Below are positions 8,601 to 20,330 of a DNA stretch of 64,000 bases, piece after piece (positions within the stretch are counted from its first letter, which is position 1; each line of letters begins with the position of its first letter). The DNA comes from Pelagerythrobacter aerophilus (GTDB lineage: Bacteria; Pseudomonadota; Alphaproteobacteria; Sphingomonadales; Sphingomonadaceae): positions 496,001-560,000 of the forward strand of contig NZ_QXFK01000014.1 of assembly GCF_003581645.1 (NCBI RefSeq), written 5' to 3'. The notes beneath the pieces are model-generated. The model was not told where the DNA came from. It ran no database searches and saw only the letters and a program-made list of their open reading frames with translations. The position numbers and the translations under genes were made by a program.

Positions 8601-9157
8601 TCTACCAGTCGATGCTGGAGGACGCGATCCTCGCCGCAAAGGCCGGCGATGCCGGGCTGGAGCGCGGCGGCGATCCGCTGAGCCCGCAGATCACGGTCGA
8701 CGCGCCGATCATGATCCCGGAGGACTATGTGCCCGACCTCGCCGTGCGCATGGCGCTCTACCGCCGCCTCAACGACGCGAAGGACAGCGCCGAGATCGAA
8801 GCGATGGCGGCCGAGATGATCGACCGCTTCGGCCCTCTGCCCGATGCGACGGCGAATCTCATCCGCCTGATCGAGATCAAGCATCAGGCCATCATCGCCA
8901 ACATCGCCAAGATCGACGTCGGCGCGCGCGGCACGCTGGTGACGTTCCACAACGACGATTTCCCCGATCCCGCCGGCCTGCTCGCCTATGTCGAGCGGCT
9001 GAAGGATACCGCCAAGTTGCGGCCGGACATGAAGCTCGTCATCAACCGCGCCTGGGGCGATCCGAAATCGCGGCTGAATGGACTGTTCCAGTTGACCAAG
9101 GGCCTGAGCGGAATCGTCCGCAAGACGAAGAAGCGCGAGAAGGAACTCGCTGCCTAA
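5663..9157 (+). CDS. mfd: transcription-repair coupling factor Mfd
   Basis: Mfd pushes RNA polymerase stalled at lesions off the template and recruits UvrA. At 1164 aa it is full length. It has an N-terminal UvrB-like module, the RNA polymerase interaction domain around residues 480-550 ([12 protein letters not shown]), then a RecG-like translocase. The translocase has Walker A G-D-V-G-F-G-K-T, DExQ box V-D-E-E-Q-R-F-G-V and [14 protein letters not shown]-type C-terminal domain follows. It ends 26 bases before the convergent EAL gene. Confidence 0.98.
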   Translation: MPDLHGILKAERPLTLSSIARGAQPLVMADLARAAQGRAVFIAADEAAMHGVTEAAEYFAPELEVIEFPAWDCLPYDRASPALTVSARRLSALHRLQAGKAGSQLLVTTVNAVLQRVLTPFRVRESVREFKPGIEIGRESLAALLQRQGYSRTDTVVDKGEYAVRGSIVDIFPSGLDEGLRLDFFGDELESLRSFDPSTQMSTGILKSHLLLPASEALLDEDSIKRFRTRYREMFGANATQDPLYEAVSEGRRLAGMEHWLPLFEERMTTLFDHLGDDDMVAIDSAALQAAEERLSDISDYHEQRKSTGGQARGSYRPLPADALYLAEDEFGTALDKKPVHRTTIFAEPESERVVDFGFSSARDFAPERARGDNVYEAAAEHLGTVGKAGKKALFAAYSPGSRARIASILSEAGAKTQLADSWQEALGLAAKGKPVALVLPLETGFANDELELLTEQDVLGDRLVRRRKKRKDSDAFLAELSALNRGDLVVHVEHGIGKYLGLEPIAVGKSQHDCVMLEYKGGDKLYIPVENIDVLSRYGSSEEAVMLDRLGGEAWQKRRARLKERIREIAGELMQVAAQRALKKAPVLAAEEASFNQFVDRFPWQETDDQDRAIEDVLGDLEAGRPMDRLVCGDVGFGKTEVALRAAFVAAMAGQQVAVVAPTTLLARQHYTNFMERFAGFPLRIGRLSRLVPAREMAETRDGLADGKVDIVIGTHAILSKTTKFRNLGLVIVDEEQRFGVTHKEKLKQLRADVHVLTLTATPIPRTLQMAMSGLRELSTIQTPPVDRLAVRTYVMEWDDMVMREALLREHHRGGQSFIVVPRISDMESLSDWLHEHVPEVKFVAAHGQMAAGEIEERMSAFYEGKYDVLLSTTIVESGLDLPSANTIIIHRADIFGLAQLYQLRGRVGRSKLRAYAYLTYEKDVALSEVAEKRLKVLGDLDSLGAGFQLASHDLDIRGAGNLLGDEQSGHIREVGFELYQSMLEDAILAAKAGDAGLERGGDPLSPQITVDAPIMIPEDYVPDLAVRMALYRRLNDAKDSAEIEAMAAEMIDRFGPLPDATANLIRLIEIKHQAIIANIAKIDVGARGTLVTFHNDDFPDPAGLLAYVERLKDTAKLRPDMKLVINRAWGDPKSRLNGLFQLTKGLSGIVRKTKKREKELAA

Positions 9158-9183
9158 GGCCCGCGAACGACTTCCTCGCTATC

Positions 9184-9987
9184 CTAGCTCGCGAATTCCA
9201 TGAACGCCTGCGCAGCCATCGGCCGCGCGCGCAGGAAGCCCTGGAACGCCGCGCAGCCTTCATCGCGCACCTTCTCCAGTTGCGCTTCGTCCTCGATCCC
9301 CTCGGCAATCACGGCTATATCGAGCGCGCCCGCCAGGGCGGCGATCGCGCGCAGCACGGCCAGATCGCGCACATCCGTAACTATCCCCTCCACCATCGAG
9401 CGATCGAGCTTGAGATAATCGAGCGGCAGGATCTTGAGGTAGCGGAAGTTGCAGAAGCCTGCGCCGAAGTCGTCGAGCGCGATCCGCATGCCCTTGTCGG
9501 CGAGCCGCGCGAGTTGGAGCGCGCTGCCGTCGATGTCGCGCACCAGCGCCTGTTCGGTAAGTTCGAGCGTCAGGCGCTCCGCCGGAAAACCCGATTCCCG
9601 CACCAGAGCGCCAAAGGTGTCGGCAAAGTCCTCCGCGGCGATATCGGCGGCGGTCACGTTGAGTGAAAGGCGCAGCGGATCGGGCCAGAGCGCCGCAGCC
9701 GCCAGCGCCCGGGCGGCGATATGGTGCGTGAGGGCTGCAGCGTCGCCGGCGTTGCCGGCCAGGGAGAACAGGGAGTCGATCCCGATCATCCCGTGCCGCG
9801 GATGGTTCCAGCGCGCCAACGCCTCCGCGCCGATAAGCCTCTCGTCACCGCAGGAAAACTGGGGCTGAAAGAGCAGTTCGACTTGGTTCTCGTCGATCGC
9901 AGCGAACAGTTCTTGCGAACGCTCGTTCGCGCCGCGTCGGCGGTCGGTGGGGGAACGGCGCTCGCGAGTCGATGTCATGCAGTTCAT
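9184..9987 (-). CDS. EAL-domain protein, predicted cyclic-di-GMP phosphodiesterase
   Basis: A stand-alone cytoplasmic EAL domain of 267 aa, with no PAS, GGDEF or membrane part and only a short Arg-rich N-terminal tail. The catalytic set looks complete: A-E-A-L-A-R-W, L-N-V-T, L-E-L-T-E, D-D-F-G-A-G, L-K-L-D and A-E-G-I-E, plus F-Q-G-F near the end. Active cleavage of c-di-GMP to pGpG is therefore expected. A PilZ-domain receptor gene lies at 33356. The gene is divergent from nadK; M4 is a possible alternative start. Confidence 0.9.
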   Translation of the reverse strand: MNCMTSTRERRSPTDRRRGANERSQELFAAIDENQVELLFQPQFSCGDERLIGAEALARWNHPRHGMIGIDSLFSLAGNAGDAAALTHHIAARALAAAALWPDPLRLSLNVTAADIAAEDFADTFGALVRESGFPAERLTLELTEQALVRDIDGSALQLARLADKGMRIALDDFGAGFCNFRYLKILPLDYLKLDRSMVEGIVTDVRDLAVLRAIAALAGALDIAVIAEGIEDEAQLEKVRDEGCAAFQGFLRARPMAAQAFMEFAS

Positions 9988-10093
9988 TCCCAGCCGTTGG
10001 CGCAGTCCGCCCTGCCCGTCTGCCTGCGTGCGGCGCGCGTTGCAAATCGAGACGGTGGCCCATAGGGTGCGCGCCGGCAGGACGGAGCTCTAA

Positions 10094-10882
10094 GTGGGCG
10101 TTTCCAACGGATTTACACGGCTGGCGATGATCGCCTCCGACACGGAGCGTGCGCAGGAAGCGGCCCACGACTTGCGCCAGTCGCACACCTTCTGCCCGGT
10201 CGAGGAGGCTGAGGTGGTGGCCGTGATCGGCGGCGACGGCTTCATGCTCCACACGTTGCACCAGATGCTCGACAGCGGAGACGTGAAGCCGGTCTACGGC
10301 GTGAACCTCGGCACCGTCGGTTTCCTGATGAACAAGTACCGCAAGGGCGGAAAGCTGCTCGACCGTGTGAACCGCGCCCGCACGATCGCGATCGCCCCGC
10401 TGCGCATGGAAGCCGTGACGCAGGATGGGGTCAAGACGACGTTCTGTGCGATCAACGAGGTCTCGCTCCTGCGCGAAACGCGCCAGACGGCGAAGATCGA
10501 GGTATCGGTCGACGACCGGGTGCGAATCGAAGAACTCGTCTGCGACGGTGTGCTGGTGGCGACCCCGGCCGGTTCGACCGCTTACAACCTGTCCGCCCAC
10601 GGGCCGATCCTGCCGCTCGATTCGAACCTCCTGGCGCTGACGCCGATCAGCCCGTTTCGTCCCCGCCGGTGGAATGGAGCGCTGCTGCCCGATCGGAGCC
10701 GGATTCAGTTACGCGTGCGCGAGCCCTCCAAGCGGCCCGTGTCGGCCGTCGCCGACCAGAAGGAGGTGCGTGACATCGCAGAGGTGACGCTGGAAATCGC
10801 CCGCGAATCCGAGCTGACCCTGCTGTTCGATCCGGGTCACGCGCTCGACGAACGGATCGTCGCCGAGCAGTTCGTCGCCTGA
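10094..10882 (+). CDS. nadK: NAD kinase
   Basis: Phosphorylates NAD to NADP in the cytoplasm. The 262-aa protein has the ATP-binding G-G-D-G-F-M motif, the N-E-V segment and the glycine-rich A-T-P-A-G-S-T-A-Y-N-L-S NAD-binding motif, all characteristic of the family. The start is GTG, preceded by AGGACGGAG. It is monocistronic as far as seen, with a strong terminator 30 bases downstream. Confidence 0.95.
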   Translation: MGVSNGFTRLAMIASDTERAQEAAHDLRQSHTFCPVEEAEVVAVIGGDGFMLHTLHQMLDSGDVKPVYGVNLGTVGFLMNKYRKGGKLLDRVNRARTIAIAPLRMEAVTQDGVKTTFCAINEVSLLRETRQTAKIEVSVDDRVRIEELVCDGVLVATPAGSTAYNLSAHGPILPLDSNLLALTPISPFRPRRWNGALLPDRSRIQLRVREPSKRPVSAVADQKEVRDIAEVTLEIARESELTLLFDPGHALDERIVAEQFVA

Positions 10883-10911
10883 CCGCATTCCAAGGCAATC
10901 CCAGGACACGC

Positions 10912-10949
10912 AAAAAGGGCGCGATGGGAAGACCCGCCGCGCCCTTTTT
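10912..10949. terminator. strong bidirectional intrinsic terminator
   Basis: A 12-bp perfect stem, AAAAAGGGCGCG (10912-10923) and CGCGCCCTTTTT (10938-10949), gives a U-tract on either strand. It separates nadK (plus) from tRNA-Asn (minus) and can serve both. Confidence 0.88.
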
Positions 10950-10968
10950 CCATGCCGTTACAGAATGA

Positions 10969-11043
10969 TGGCTCCCCGAGTTGGATTCGAACCAACGACC
11001 AAGTGATTAACAGTCACCTACTCTACCGCTGAGCTATCGGGGA
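10969..11043 (-). tRNA. tRNA-Asn(GTT)
   Basis: A complete cloverleaf with acceptor stem TCCCCGA/TCGGGGA, D-arm AGCTCAGCGGTAGAGT, anticodon loop CTGTTAA (anticodon GTT), T-arm GTTGG-TTCGAAT-CCAAC, discriminator G and encoded CCA. It is 75 nt with CCA and lies between secA and the bidirectional terminator. Confidence 0.96.
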
Positions 11044-11136
11044 GCAGCCCCTGCAGGCAGAGCGCGCGTATATGGTCGAGCTTCGGAGTTTGCAACCCCG
11101 TCGTTATGGTGGACGAACGATTGCCGACAACGCGCC

Positions 11137-13884
<2,748 letters not shown>

Positions 13885-13977
13885 GAAAGTGGCCCTGTCC
13901 GGACTGGAAATGGATGGAAGCCGCCCGCGCGCATTCGGCGCCGGCGGCGGAAAACGTCGGAAAATGCAGAAACGCGC

Positions 13978-14250
13978 CTATTCGAAAGCGCGGTCGGGCC
14001 CGAACTGGACGGTCGGAATATAGATCCTGACCGGTTTGCGCACCTTGCAGCCCGACGTGGAATCGGCTTTCGCGGGCAGCTTGCTTCTGCAGACAGCAGC
14101 CTCGCAGCGCTGGGCCTTGCCCGGCTGAGCCTCCACCGCCCGGTCGCTGACCTCCGCGCTCAGCGCTTGGGCAAACGCCGCATTCGCCGGCGCGCCGGCA
14201 GGGGCAAGGCCGGTAATGAGCGCAAGGCAGGCGAGAAGGCGGGTCAGCAT
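13978..14250 (-). CDS. small exported protein of unknown function, 90 aa
   Basis: It has a clear Sec signal peptide: M-L-T-R, a hydrophobic core, and an Ala-x-Ala-type site near residue 24. The mature part of about 66 residues has three Cys, which could form disulfides in the periplasm, and many Lys/Arg. No family is recognised. It is upstream of secA on the same strand, about 90 bases away, and is divergent from argJ. Confidence 0.6.
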   Translation of the reverse strand: MLTRLLACLALITGLAPAGAPANAAFAQALSAEVSDRAVEAQPGKAQRCEAAVCRSKLPAKADSTSGCKVRKPVRIYIPTVQFGPDRAFE

Positions 14251-14336
14251 CTCGGCGCAAGATAGGTGCCGTTCGTCCGATCGTCCACCAAGAAAGCCGC
14301 ATTTACCCCCGCGTGCGGTCCGGGTAGGAGCCGGCC

Positions 14337-15563
14337 ATGGACCTCGAACGCTCGCCCCTCGCGCTGCCCTTTCCCGAAATGCCGTCGATAGCCGGCGTCG
14401 TGCCGCGCGTCGCGCGTGCCGGTTACAAGGATTGGGGGCGCTGCGACCTGACCTACGTGGAGCTTGCGGAAGGCACGGCGGTGGCGGGCGTGTTCACACG
14501 CAACGTGTGCTGCTCCAGCGAGGTCGAGCTCGGGCGCGAGCAGGTCAGGACCGGCCGCGCCCGCGCGCTGGTGGTCAACGCGGGCAATTCCAACGCCTTT
14601 ACCGGTTATCGCGGGCGCGAGGCGGTGGAGGCCATCATGGCGCAGGTCGCTGAGCACCTCGGCTGCCCGCAGACCGAGGTGTTCGTCTCCTCCACCGGTG
14701 TGATCGGCGTGCCGCTGCCGAAGGACAAGGCGCGCGCCGGTATCGCCGCGGCGCTGGAGGCGGACGCGTGCTCGTGGGAGGAAGCGGCCGCAACCATCGG
14801 AACTACCGATACTTTCCCCAAGGGCGCTATCGCCCGTGCAGTGATCGGCGACACGACAGTCACACTGTCCGCCATCATCAAGGGCAGCGGCATGATCGCG
14901 CCGGACATGGCGACGATGCTTGGTTACGTCTTCACCGACGCGGCCATCGAACCCGCATTCCTGCAGCGCCTGCTGTCGGAAGCGAACGAACGGACGTTTT
15001 CCTGCATAACTGTCGACAGCGATACCTCGACCAGCGATACCGTGCTCGCCTTCGCGACCGGCAAGGCCGGCAACGCGCCGCTCGCCTCGTTCGACGATGC
15101 GGGTGCCGACGCCTTCGCCGCTGCGCTGCACGACGTCTGTCGCCAGCTCGCGCATCTCGTCGTCCGCGACGGCGAAGGGGCTCGCAAGTTTATCGAGGTA
15201 GCGGTGACCGGCGCCGTATCCGACGAGAGCGCCCGCAAGATCGGCCTCGCGATCGCCAATTCGCCGCTGGTCAAGACGGCCATCGCGGGCGAGGATGCAA
15301 ACTGGGGCCGCGTTGTCATGGCCGTCGGCAAGGCAGGCGAGCCTGCCGACCGTGACAGGCTCTCGATCGGATTCGGCGGCCACTGGACCGCCCGCGACGG
15401 CCTGCCGCTCGCCGATTACGACGAAGCACCGGTCGCCGAGCATCTCCGTGGCAGCGAAATCGCCATCGCGGTGGACCTCGGCCTCGGCGACGGCCGAGCG
15501 ACCGTATGGACCTGCGATCTCACGCACGGCTACATCGCAATCAACGCGGACTACCGTTCGTGA
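14337..15563 (+). CDS. argJ: bifunctional glutamate N-acetyltransferase / amino-acid acetyltransferase ArgJ
   Basis: ArgJ recycles the acetyl group of N-acetylornithine onto glutamate in arginine biosynthesis and may also make N-acetylglutamate from acetyl-CoA. The 408-aa precursor contains the self-cleavage site K-G-S-G-M-I-A-P-D-M-A-T-M-L; cleavage before the Thr gives alpha and beta chains with Thr as nucleophile. It overlaps the next gene by 4 bases (GTGA), so the two are co-translated. Confidence 0.96.
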   Translation: MDLERSPLALPFPEMPSIAGVVPRVARAGYKDWGRCDLTYVELAEGTAVAGVFTRNVCCSSEVELGREQVRTGRARALVVNAGNSNAFTGYRGREAVEAIMAQVAEHLGCPQTEVFVSSTGVIGVPLPKDKARAGIAAALEADACSWEEAAATIGTTDTFPKGAIARAVIGDTTVTLSAIIKGSGMIAPDMATMLGYVFTDAAIEPAFLQRLLSEANERTFSCITVDSDTSTSDTVLAFATGKAGNAPLASFDDAGADAFAAALHDVCRQLAHLVVRDGEGARKFIEVAVTGAVSDESARKIGLAIANSPLVKTAIAGEDANWGRVVMAVGKAGEPADRDRLSIGFGGHWTARDGLPLADYDEAPVAEHLRGSEIAIAVDLGLGDGRATVWTCDLTHGYIAINADYRS

Positions 15564-16357
15564 GCCTGCTCGACCGTGAGATTCTCGCACTGATGCGGCG
15601 GGTGAGCGAGGAAGCCATCGTACCGCTCTACCGCGCGCTTGCGGACGACCAGATCGTTGCGAAGGCGCCGGGCGACGTGGTGACGGTGGCAGATCATGCT
15701 GCCGAGGCGATGCTCGCCGAAGCGCTGGCAGAGTTCGAGCCGGCGCTACCGGTCGTCGGGGAGGAAGCCTCGCACGCGGATGCTTCGGTCCAAGATGCGC
15801 TCGCCCGCGACTGCTGGATCGTCGATCCGCTCGACGGTACGCGCAATTTCGCGCGCGGAGAACCGCCGTTCGGGATCATTATCGCGCGCGCCGAAGGCGG
15901 CGTGGCACGCTCGGGCTGGATTTACGACTGCCTGAGCGGACGCTTCTGCGCTGCGCATGAACGTGGCGGCGCGTTCGTGGACGGAGAGCGGATCAAGGCC
16001 CGCCCCACGGGCGAAACGCCACCAGTTGCGGCGATCTCGCTGATCTTCATGGACGAGGCGCGACGCGAGGCGGTGAGGCGGCGGATCGCCCCGCACTATC
16101 GCATGACGGACATTCCCTATTGCGCCGCCGAGCAATACCCGCGCCTCGCGCTGGGCGTAAACGATGTCTCGATCTTCGAGCGCACGCTTGCGTGGGACCA
16201 CGCCGCCGGGGTGTTGTGGCTCAATGAGGCCGGCGGGAAGGCAGCGCGACCCGATGGCTCGCCCTATCGTGTGGACGAATGGGAGAAGCCGGGCCTGCTC
16301 GGCGCGGCAAGCCCCGCGCTATGGGACGAGCTAGCAGAGCGGATGGCTGAGATCTGA
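15560..16357 (+). CDS. inositol monophosphatase family protein (possible histidinol-phosphatase)
   Basis: A magnesium-dependent phosphomonoesterase of 265 aa. Metal-binding motifs are present: G-E-E near residue 70, W-I-V-D-P-L-D-G-T-R-N-F and the C-terminal W-D-H-A-A-G. I chose the GTG at 15560 because it overlaps the argJ stop; an upstream frame start at 15506 lies inside argJ. Pairing with argJ suggests amino-acid biosynthesis. HisN-type histidinol-phosphatase is possible, but inositol phosphatase or 3'-nucleotidase activity cannot be excluded. Confidence 0.85.
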   Translation: MSLLDREILALMRRVSEEAIVPLYRALADDQIVAKAPGDVVTVADHAAEAMLAEALAEFEPALPVVGEEASHADASVQDALARDCWIVDPLDGTRNFARGEPPFGIIIARAEGGVARSGWIYDCLSGRFCAAHERGGAFVDGERIKARPTGETPPVAAISLIFMDEARREAVRRRIAPHYRMTDIPYCAAEQYPRLALGVNDVSIFERTLAWDHAAGVLWLNEAGGKAARPDGSPYRVDEWEKPGLLGAASPALWDELAERMAEI

Positions 16358-16370
16358 CAAAATTACCGAA

Positions 16371-16450
16371 TCCCGGCGAAGGCCGGGACCTCAGGCAGTC
16401 ATAGTACTATCGCCGAACCTGCGACGAGAGGACGATCAAGCGGCCTGAGG
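16371..16450. repeat. palindromic intergenic element with nested inverted repeats
   Basis: A hairpin TCCCGGC-GAAG-GCCGGGA (16371-16388) is directly followed by CCTCAGGC (16389-16396), whose complement GCCTGAGG lies at 16443-16450. The element fills the space between two convergent genes, the phosphatase and trxA. It may act as a terminator for either, though no T-tract is present. Similar in character to the other short palindromes in the window. Confidence 0.6.
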
Positions 16451-16468
16451 CCCCGGTCGTGCATGATT

Positions 16469-16789
16469 TTAAAGCTCGCTTTCGAGCCACCCCTTGAGCT
16501 GGCTCTTGGGCGCGGCGCCGAGCTTCTGCGCGACCGGCTTGCCGTCTTTGAACAGCACCATTAGCGGGATCGACTGGACGCCGATCTCACCGGGCACGCC
16601 GGTGTTTTCCATGATGTCCATCTTCGCGATCGTCACCTTGTCGGCCAGTTCCTCGCTGATTTCCTCGAGCGCGGGCGCGATCATCTTGCAGGGGCCGCAC
16701 CAGTCGGCCCAGAAATCGACCAGCACGGGCTTGCTGCTATCGAGCACATCGGCCTGGAAGCTGGCATCGGTGACGTTGACGGTCGCCAT
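16469..16789 (-). CDS. trxA: thioredoxin
   Basis: A general cytoplasmic disulfide reductant of 106 aa with the active site W-C-G-P-C-K and a cis-proline segment (S-I-P-L-M-V-L-F). Start M-A-T-V-N is preferred over a frame start at 16858, which lies inside addA. It is 25 bases downstream of addA and is the last gene of the divL-to-trxA operon. Confidence 0.96.
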   Translation of the reverse strand: MATVNVTDASFQADVLDSSKPVLVDFWADWCGPCKMIAPALEEISEELADKVTIAKMDIMENTGVPGEIGVQSIPLMVLFKDGKPVAQKLGAAPKSQLKGWLESEL

Positions 16790-16814
16790 GGGGAATCTCC
16801 TGTTGTGTTGCCCT

Positions 16815-19800
16815 TTATTTAGGGCCGCGGTCTGCCGGCTCAACGGGTGGCCGGCCAAAGCTTTCCTGCGCTGTGGACAAGGCGGCTTTCTGCGCCGCCA
16901 GAACCTCCGCAGGAATTGCGATCAGCCGCGGTGCCTGCGTGTAGAGGACGGCCGCGGCAATCTCCCGGCCCGGATAGATCTGCGCAAGGGCGGCGGCATA
17001 GGCCGCCATCTGGCGGACGGTTGACGACGGCACCTGCTCGAGGGTTTCGGGCGGGCGCCGCGCAGTCTTGAAGTCGACCACCGCTACGCGGTCCGGCTCG
17101 ACCAGCAGGCGGTCGGCGGTGCCAGCCACGACCTGCCCCTCGACGATCGCGGCGAGCGGAACCTCGGCCAGCGCATCAGATGCGAAAACATGGGCGAAAG
17201 CAGGGTCGGCCATCACCGCGAGGGCGGAGGCTAGCACCTCACGGCGGACATCGGCGGAAAGGCCCTGCCCCTGCCGTTCGAGCCATTCGCGCCCTACCTG
17301 CTCGCGTTCCTCGACGGGCACCGCCGGTAGCCGTTCAAGCAGCTTGTGGGTCAATGTGCCGCGCAGCGCCGCCTCGCGCAGCATTTCAGGCGGCAGCGGT
17401 GGATCGGCGCCCGTGTCCTCGCCTGCGGATGACGGTGCGAGAGGACGCGGTGGACGGGGCTCCGGGCCGACCGGCTTGGTGGCCCAGTCGGGAAGCGTGC
17501 GTTCGGCCGCTCGATCGGCCGGGTCCTCGACCGGCAACCGCGGTGCCGGCGTGCCGAGTTCCCAGCGCGCCCCCCACAGGTCGTCCGCAAGTCCGTCGCC
17601 TTCGAACAAGGGGCGGAGGCGCGCGTACCAGCTGTCGGCGTGCGGTTCCCCCTTTTCGCGGGGCCCGAGCGAGCCCCCGATGAACAGCGCCTCCTCCGCG
17701 CGGGTCATCGCGACATAGAGCAGGCGCCAATGCTCGCGCATTTCCTCGGCCATAGCGGCCTCGTGGGCGGCGGCGATGGGACCGAGGCGCTGGTTCTTCG
17801 GCAATCCCGGTATCGGCACGCTGCGGCCCGTGTCGCCGCGCGGCACCGGTTCGACGAGCGTCAGCGCGCCGCCTGAAGGAGGGGTTCCGGTCGCATCGGC
17901 CAGGATCACGATCGGCGCTTGCAGCCCCTTCGATCCGTGCGCCGTCATGACGCGGACGAGATCGCCGCCCTCCCCCGCTTCGCGCTTGAGCTCGCCTTCG
18001 CCCGCATCGAACCAGCGGATGAAACCTTGCAGGCTCGCCGGATACGCGGCGGCATAGGCGTGCGCGGCATTGAGCAGTTCGTCGATCGGATCGTTGACCT
18101 CGCTCCCCAGCCGCGCGACCAGCCTGCGCCGTCCCTGCCATGGACCCACGAGGATCCAATGGACCAGCGCCTGCGGCAGTTCGAAATCGGCCCGCGCCAA
18201 CAGCGCACCAAGCCGTTCGAGGGTCTCCACCACGAGCGGCTCGCGCGAGGCACGCAGGTGCGTCCACAGCCGTATGCCCGGCCGCCGATACCCGTGCTCC
18301 AGCAGATCCTCCTGACTCCATCCGCCGAGCGGCGACACGAGAAGGTTGGCAAAGTTGAGATCGTCGAGCGGCTGGGCTGCGAAGCGGAGCGCCGCCATCA
18401 AGTCCTTGACCCCCAGGGGCGCGCCGAGCCGCAGCCGGTCGACACCCGCCACCGGCACGCCCGCCGCATGAAGCCGCGCGACGATCAGCCCGGCAAGCTC
18501 TTTGCGCTTGCGCACCAGCACCATGATGTCGCCCGGGCCGGCGTTGCGTGGATTGTCCTTGTCTTTGACGAGTGGGAAGCCATCGTCGAGCCAGCGTCCG
18601 ACTTGGCGCGCGATGCGGTCGGCCATCTGCCGGTCGTGACGCGAGAGCCAGCCTTCCTCGCCTTCGTCATCCTCCCCGTCGAGCGCTTCGCCGGTGACCG
18701 GCTGCCAGAGTGTAACGAGGCCCGCTCGCGCCTCGCCGATATGGGGATCGGACGGCTGGCCCAGACCCAATTCGGCGAACCCGACCGCTTCGATCGCGCG
18801 GTCGACGAAATCGAGCACCGGTTGCCCCGTGCGGAAGGAATGGCCGAGGCCGTATTCTTGCAAGCGGCGGATCGGAACCTCGGAAAACAGCATCCCAGCC
18901 GCCTTGGAGGTATCTTCCGCAGCTTTCGCCGCCGCCTCCATCTCGCGCTTCACGCGATTGCGCGCGGCCTCGAAATTCTCCGGGCTGGTGCCCTGGAAGC
19001 GGAAGATCGCCTGCTTGTAGTCGCCGACGGTGAAGATCGTGCGCAGCTTGCCGTCGTGCGCGCCCTCGCCGCTGAAGAAGTCGTCGATCAGCGCGAAGAC
19101 GATCGCCCACTGCTCGGCGTTCGTGTCCTGCGCCTCGTCGATCAGGATATGGTCGAAGCGGCGGTCGAGCTTGTAGCGGATCCACGCCGCCATGTCGGCG
19201 CGACCGAGCAGGTCGGCGGCGCGGCGGATCTGGTCGTCGAAATCGACCAGTCCCTCGCGCGCCTTGGCTTCCTCCCACAGCAGCGCGAACTTGCGACCGA
19301 GCTCGAGCAGCGGGGCGATATTCTCCGCCAGTGCCAGAAGGCCGAGGAATTCGCGCACCTTGGCGATGCACTCGCCCGCTCGCGCACTGGCGCCGGAGAA
19401 TGCGGGATCGGCGGACTTGGGCAGCTTGGGGTTGCCGTTCTTGAAGAACAGTGCCTCGGCCAGCGCCTCGATCCCCGCAGCGCGCATCGAGCCATCGCCT
19501 TCGAGCCAGCCGTCGATCGCTTCGACCGCGGCCGCACCGGTCTTGCCCTTCCACTCGCGGTATTGCGCGAGGCATTCCCGCAAAGCCGCAACGTCGAAGC
19601 TCTCGTCCGCGCAGAGCCTCGCCGCATCCTCAGGCCGGGCATCGGCTTCCAGTCCCAGCAGGCGGTTGACACGCGGACGCATCGGCGGCTGCCAAGAGCC
19701 AGGGCCGAACCAGAGTTCGCTCGCACCGGCGCAGCGCATGAGCCAGGTACGCACCCCGTCCGGCCCCTTCTCGCGGCTGAGCCTGGCGATGGCATCGAGC

Positions 19801-20330
19801 GTCGCCGTGTCGCCCTCGCGCTCCGCCGCGAGCAGCATATCCGCGAGCACGTCATGCGAGAGCAACTCGCGCTCCCGATCCTCCATCGGGCGCGAACCGG
19901 GGACGATCCGCGCTTCCTCCGGGAAGGTGGCGAGGAGCCACTGGGCGAAGGCGTGGATCGTATCGATCCTGAGCCCCCCGCCCGGTGTGTCGAGCACGCT
20001 GGCGAACAGGGTGCGCGCCCGCGCCTGCGTCTCGGGATCGAACGGCGCACCGATAGCCTTGAGCTCACCCGCCAGCGCTGCGGCGTCCATCCGCACCCAG
20101 CGTGCGAGCACATCGTTGACCCGCACCGCCATCTCCGCCGCGCCCGCCTTGGTGAAGGTGAGACACAGGATCTGCGACGGATCGGTATCCGGTTGGAGCA
20201 ACAGGCGCAGCACGCGCGCCGAAAGCACCTGCGTCTTGCCCGTCCCCGCCGAGGCGGACAGCCAGACGCATTCGCGCGGATCGACCGCTGCGCGTTGATT
20301 GCCATGGAGCGGATAGACCTTGCCACTCAT
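16815..20330 (-). CDS. addA: double-strand break repair helicase-nuclease AddA
   Basis: The large AddAB subunit processes double-strand ends for RecA loading. It is about 1171 aa from an ATG overlapping the addB stop (ATGA). Motifs include Walker A S-A-S-A-G-T-G-K-T, UvrD-type I-L-I-D-E-A-Q-D-T, G-D-Y-K-Q-A-I-F-R-F, V-M-T-A-H-G-S-K-G-L, and the C-terminal RecB-type nuclease core V-A-V-V-D-F-K-T. Both motor and nuclease look intact. Confidence 0.96.
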   Translation of the reverse strand: MSGKVYPLHGNQRAAVDPRECVWLSASAGTGKTQVLSARVLRLLLQPDTDPSQILCLTFTKAGAAEMAVRVNDVLARWVRMDAAALAGELKAIGAPFDPETQARARTLFASVLDTPGGGLRIDTIHAFAQWLLATFPEEARIVPGSRPMEDRERELLSHDVLADMLLAAEREGDTATLDAIARLSREKGPDGVRTWLMRCAGASELWFGPGSWQPPMRPRVNRLLGLEADARPEDAARLCADESFDVAALRECLAQYREWKGKTGAAAVEAIDGWLEGDGSMRAAGIEALAEALFFKNGNPKLPKSADPAFSGASARAGECIAKVREFLGLLALAENIAPLLELGRKFALLWEEAKAREGLVDFDDQIRRAADLLGRADMAAWIRYKLDRRFDHILIDEAQDTNAEQWAIVFALIDDFFSGEGAHDGKLRTIFTVGDYKQAIFRFQGTSPENFEAARNRVKREMEAAAKAAEDTSKAAGMLFSEVPIRRLQEYGLGHSFRTGQPVLDFVDRAIEAVGFAELGLGQPSDPHIGEARAGLVTLWQPVTGEALDGEDDEGEEGWLSRHDRQMADRIARQVGRWLDDGFPLVKDKDNPRNAGPGDIMVLVRKRKELAGLIVARLHAAGVPVAGVDRLRLGAPLGVKDLMAALRFAAQPLDDLNFANLLVSPLGGWSQEDLLEHGYRRPGIRLWTHLRASREPLVVETLERLGALLARADFELPQALVHWILVGPWQGRRRLVARLGSEVNDPIDELLNAAHAYAAAYPASLQGFIRWFDAGEGELKREAGEGGDLVRVMTAHGSKGLQAPIVILADATGTPPSGGALTLVEPVPRGDTGRSVPIPGLPKNQRLGPIAAAHEAAMAEEMREHWRLLYVAMTRAEEALFIGGSLGPREKGEPHADSWYARLRPLFEGDGLADDLWGARWELGTPAPRLPVEDPADRAAERTLPDWATKPVGPEPRPPRPLAPSSAGEDTGADPPLPPEMLREAALRGTLTHKLLERLPAVPVEEREQVGREWLERQGQGLSADVRREVLASALAVMADPAFAHVFASDALAEVPLAAIVEGQVVAGTADRLLVEPDRVAVVDFKTARRPPETLEQVPSSTVRQMAAYAAALAQIYPGREIAAAVLYTQAPRLIAIPAEVLAAQKAALSTAQESFGRPPVEPADRGPK

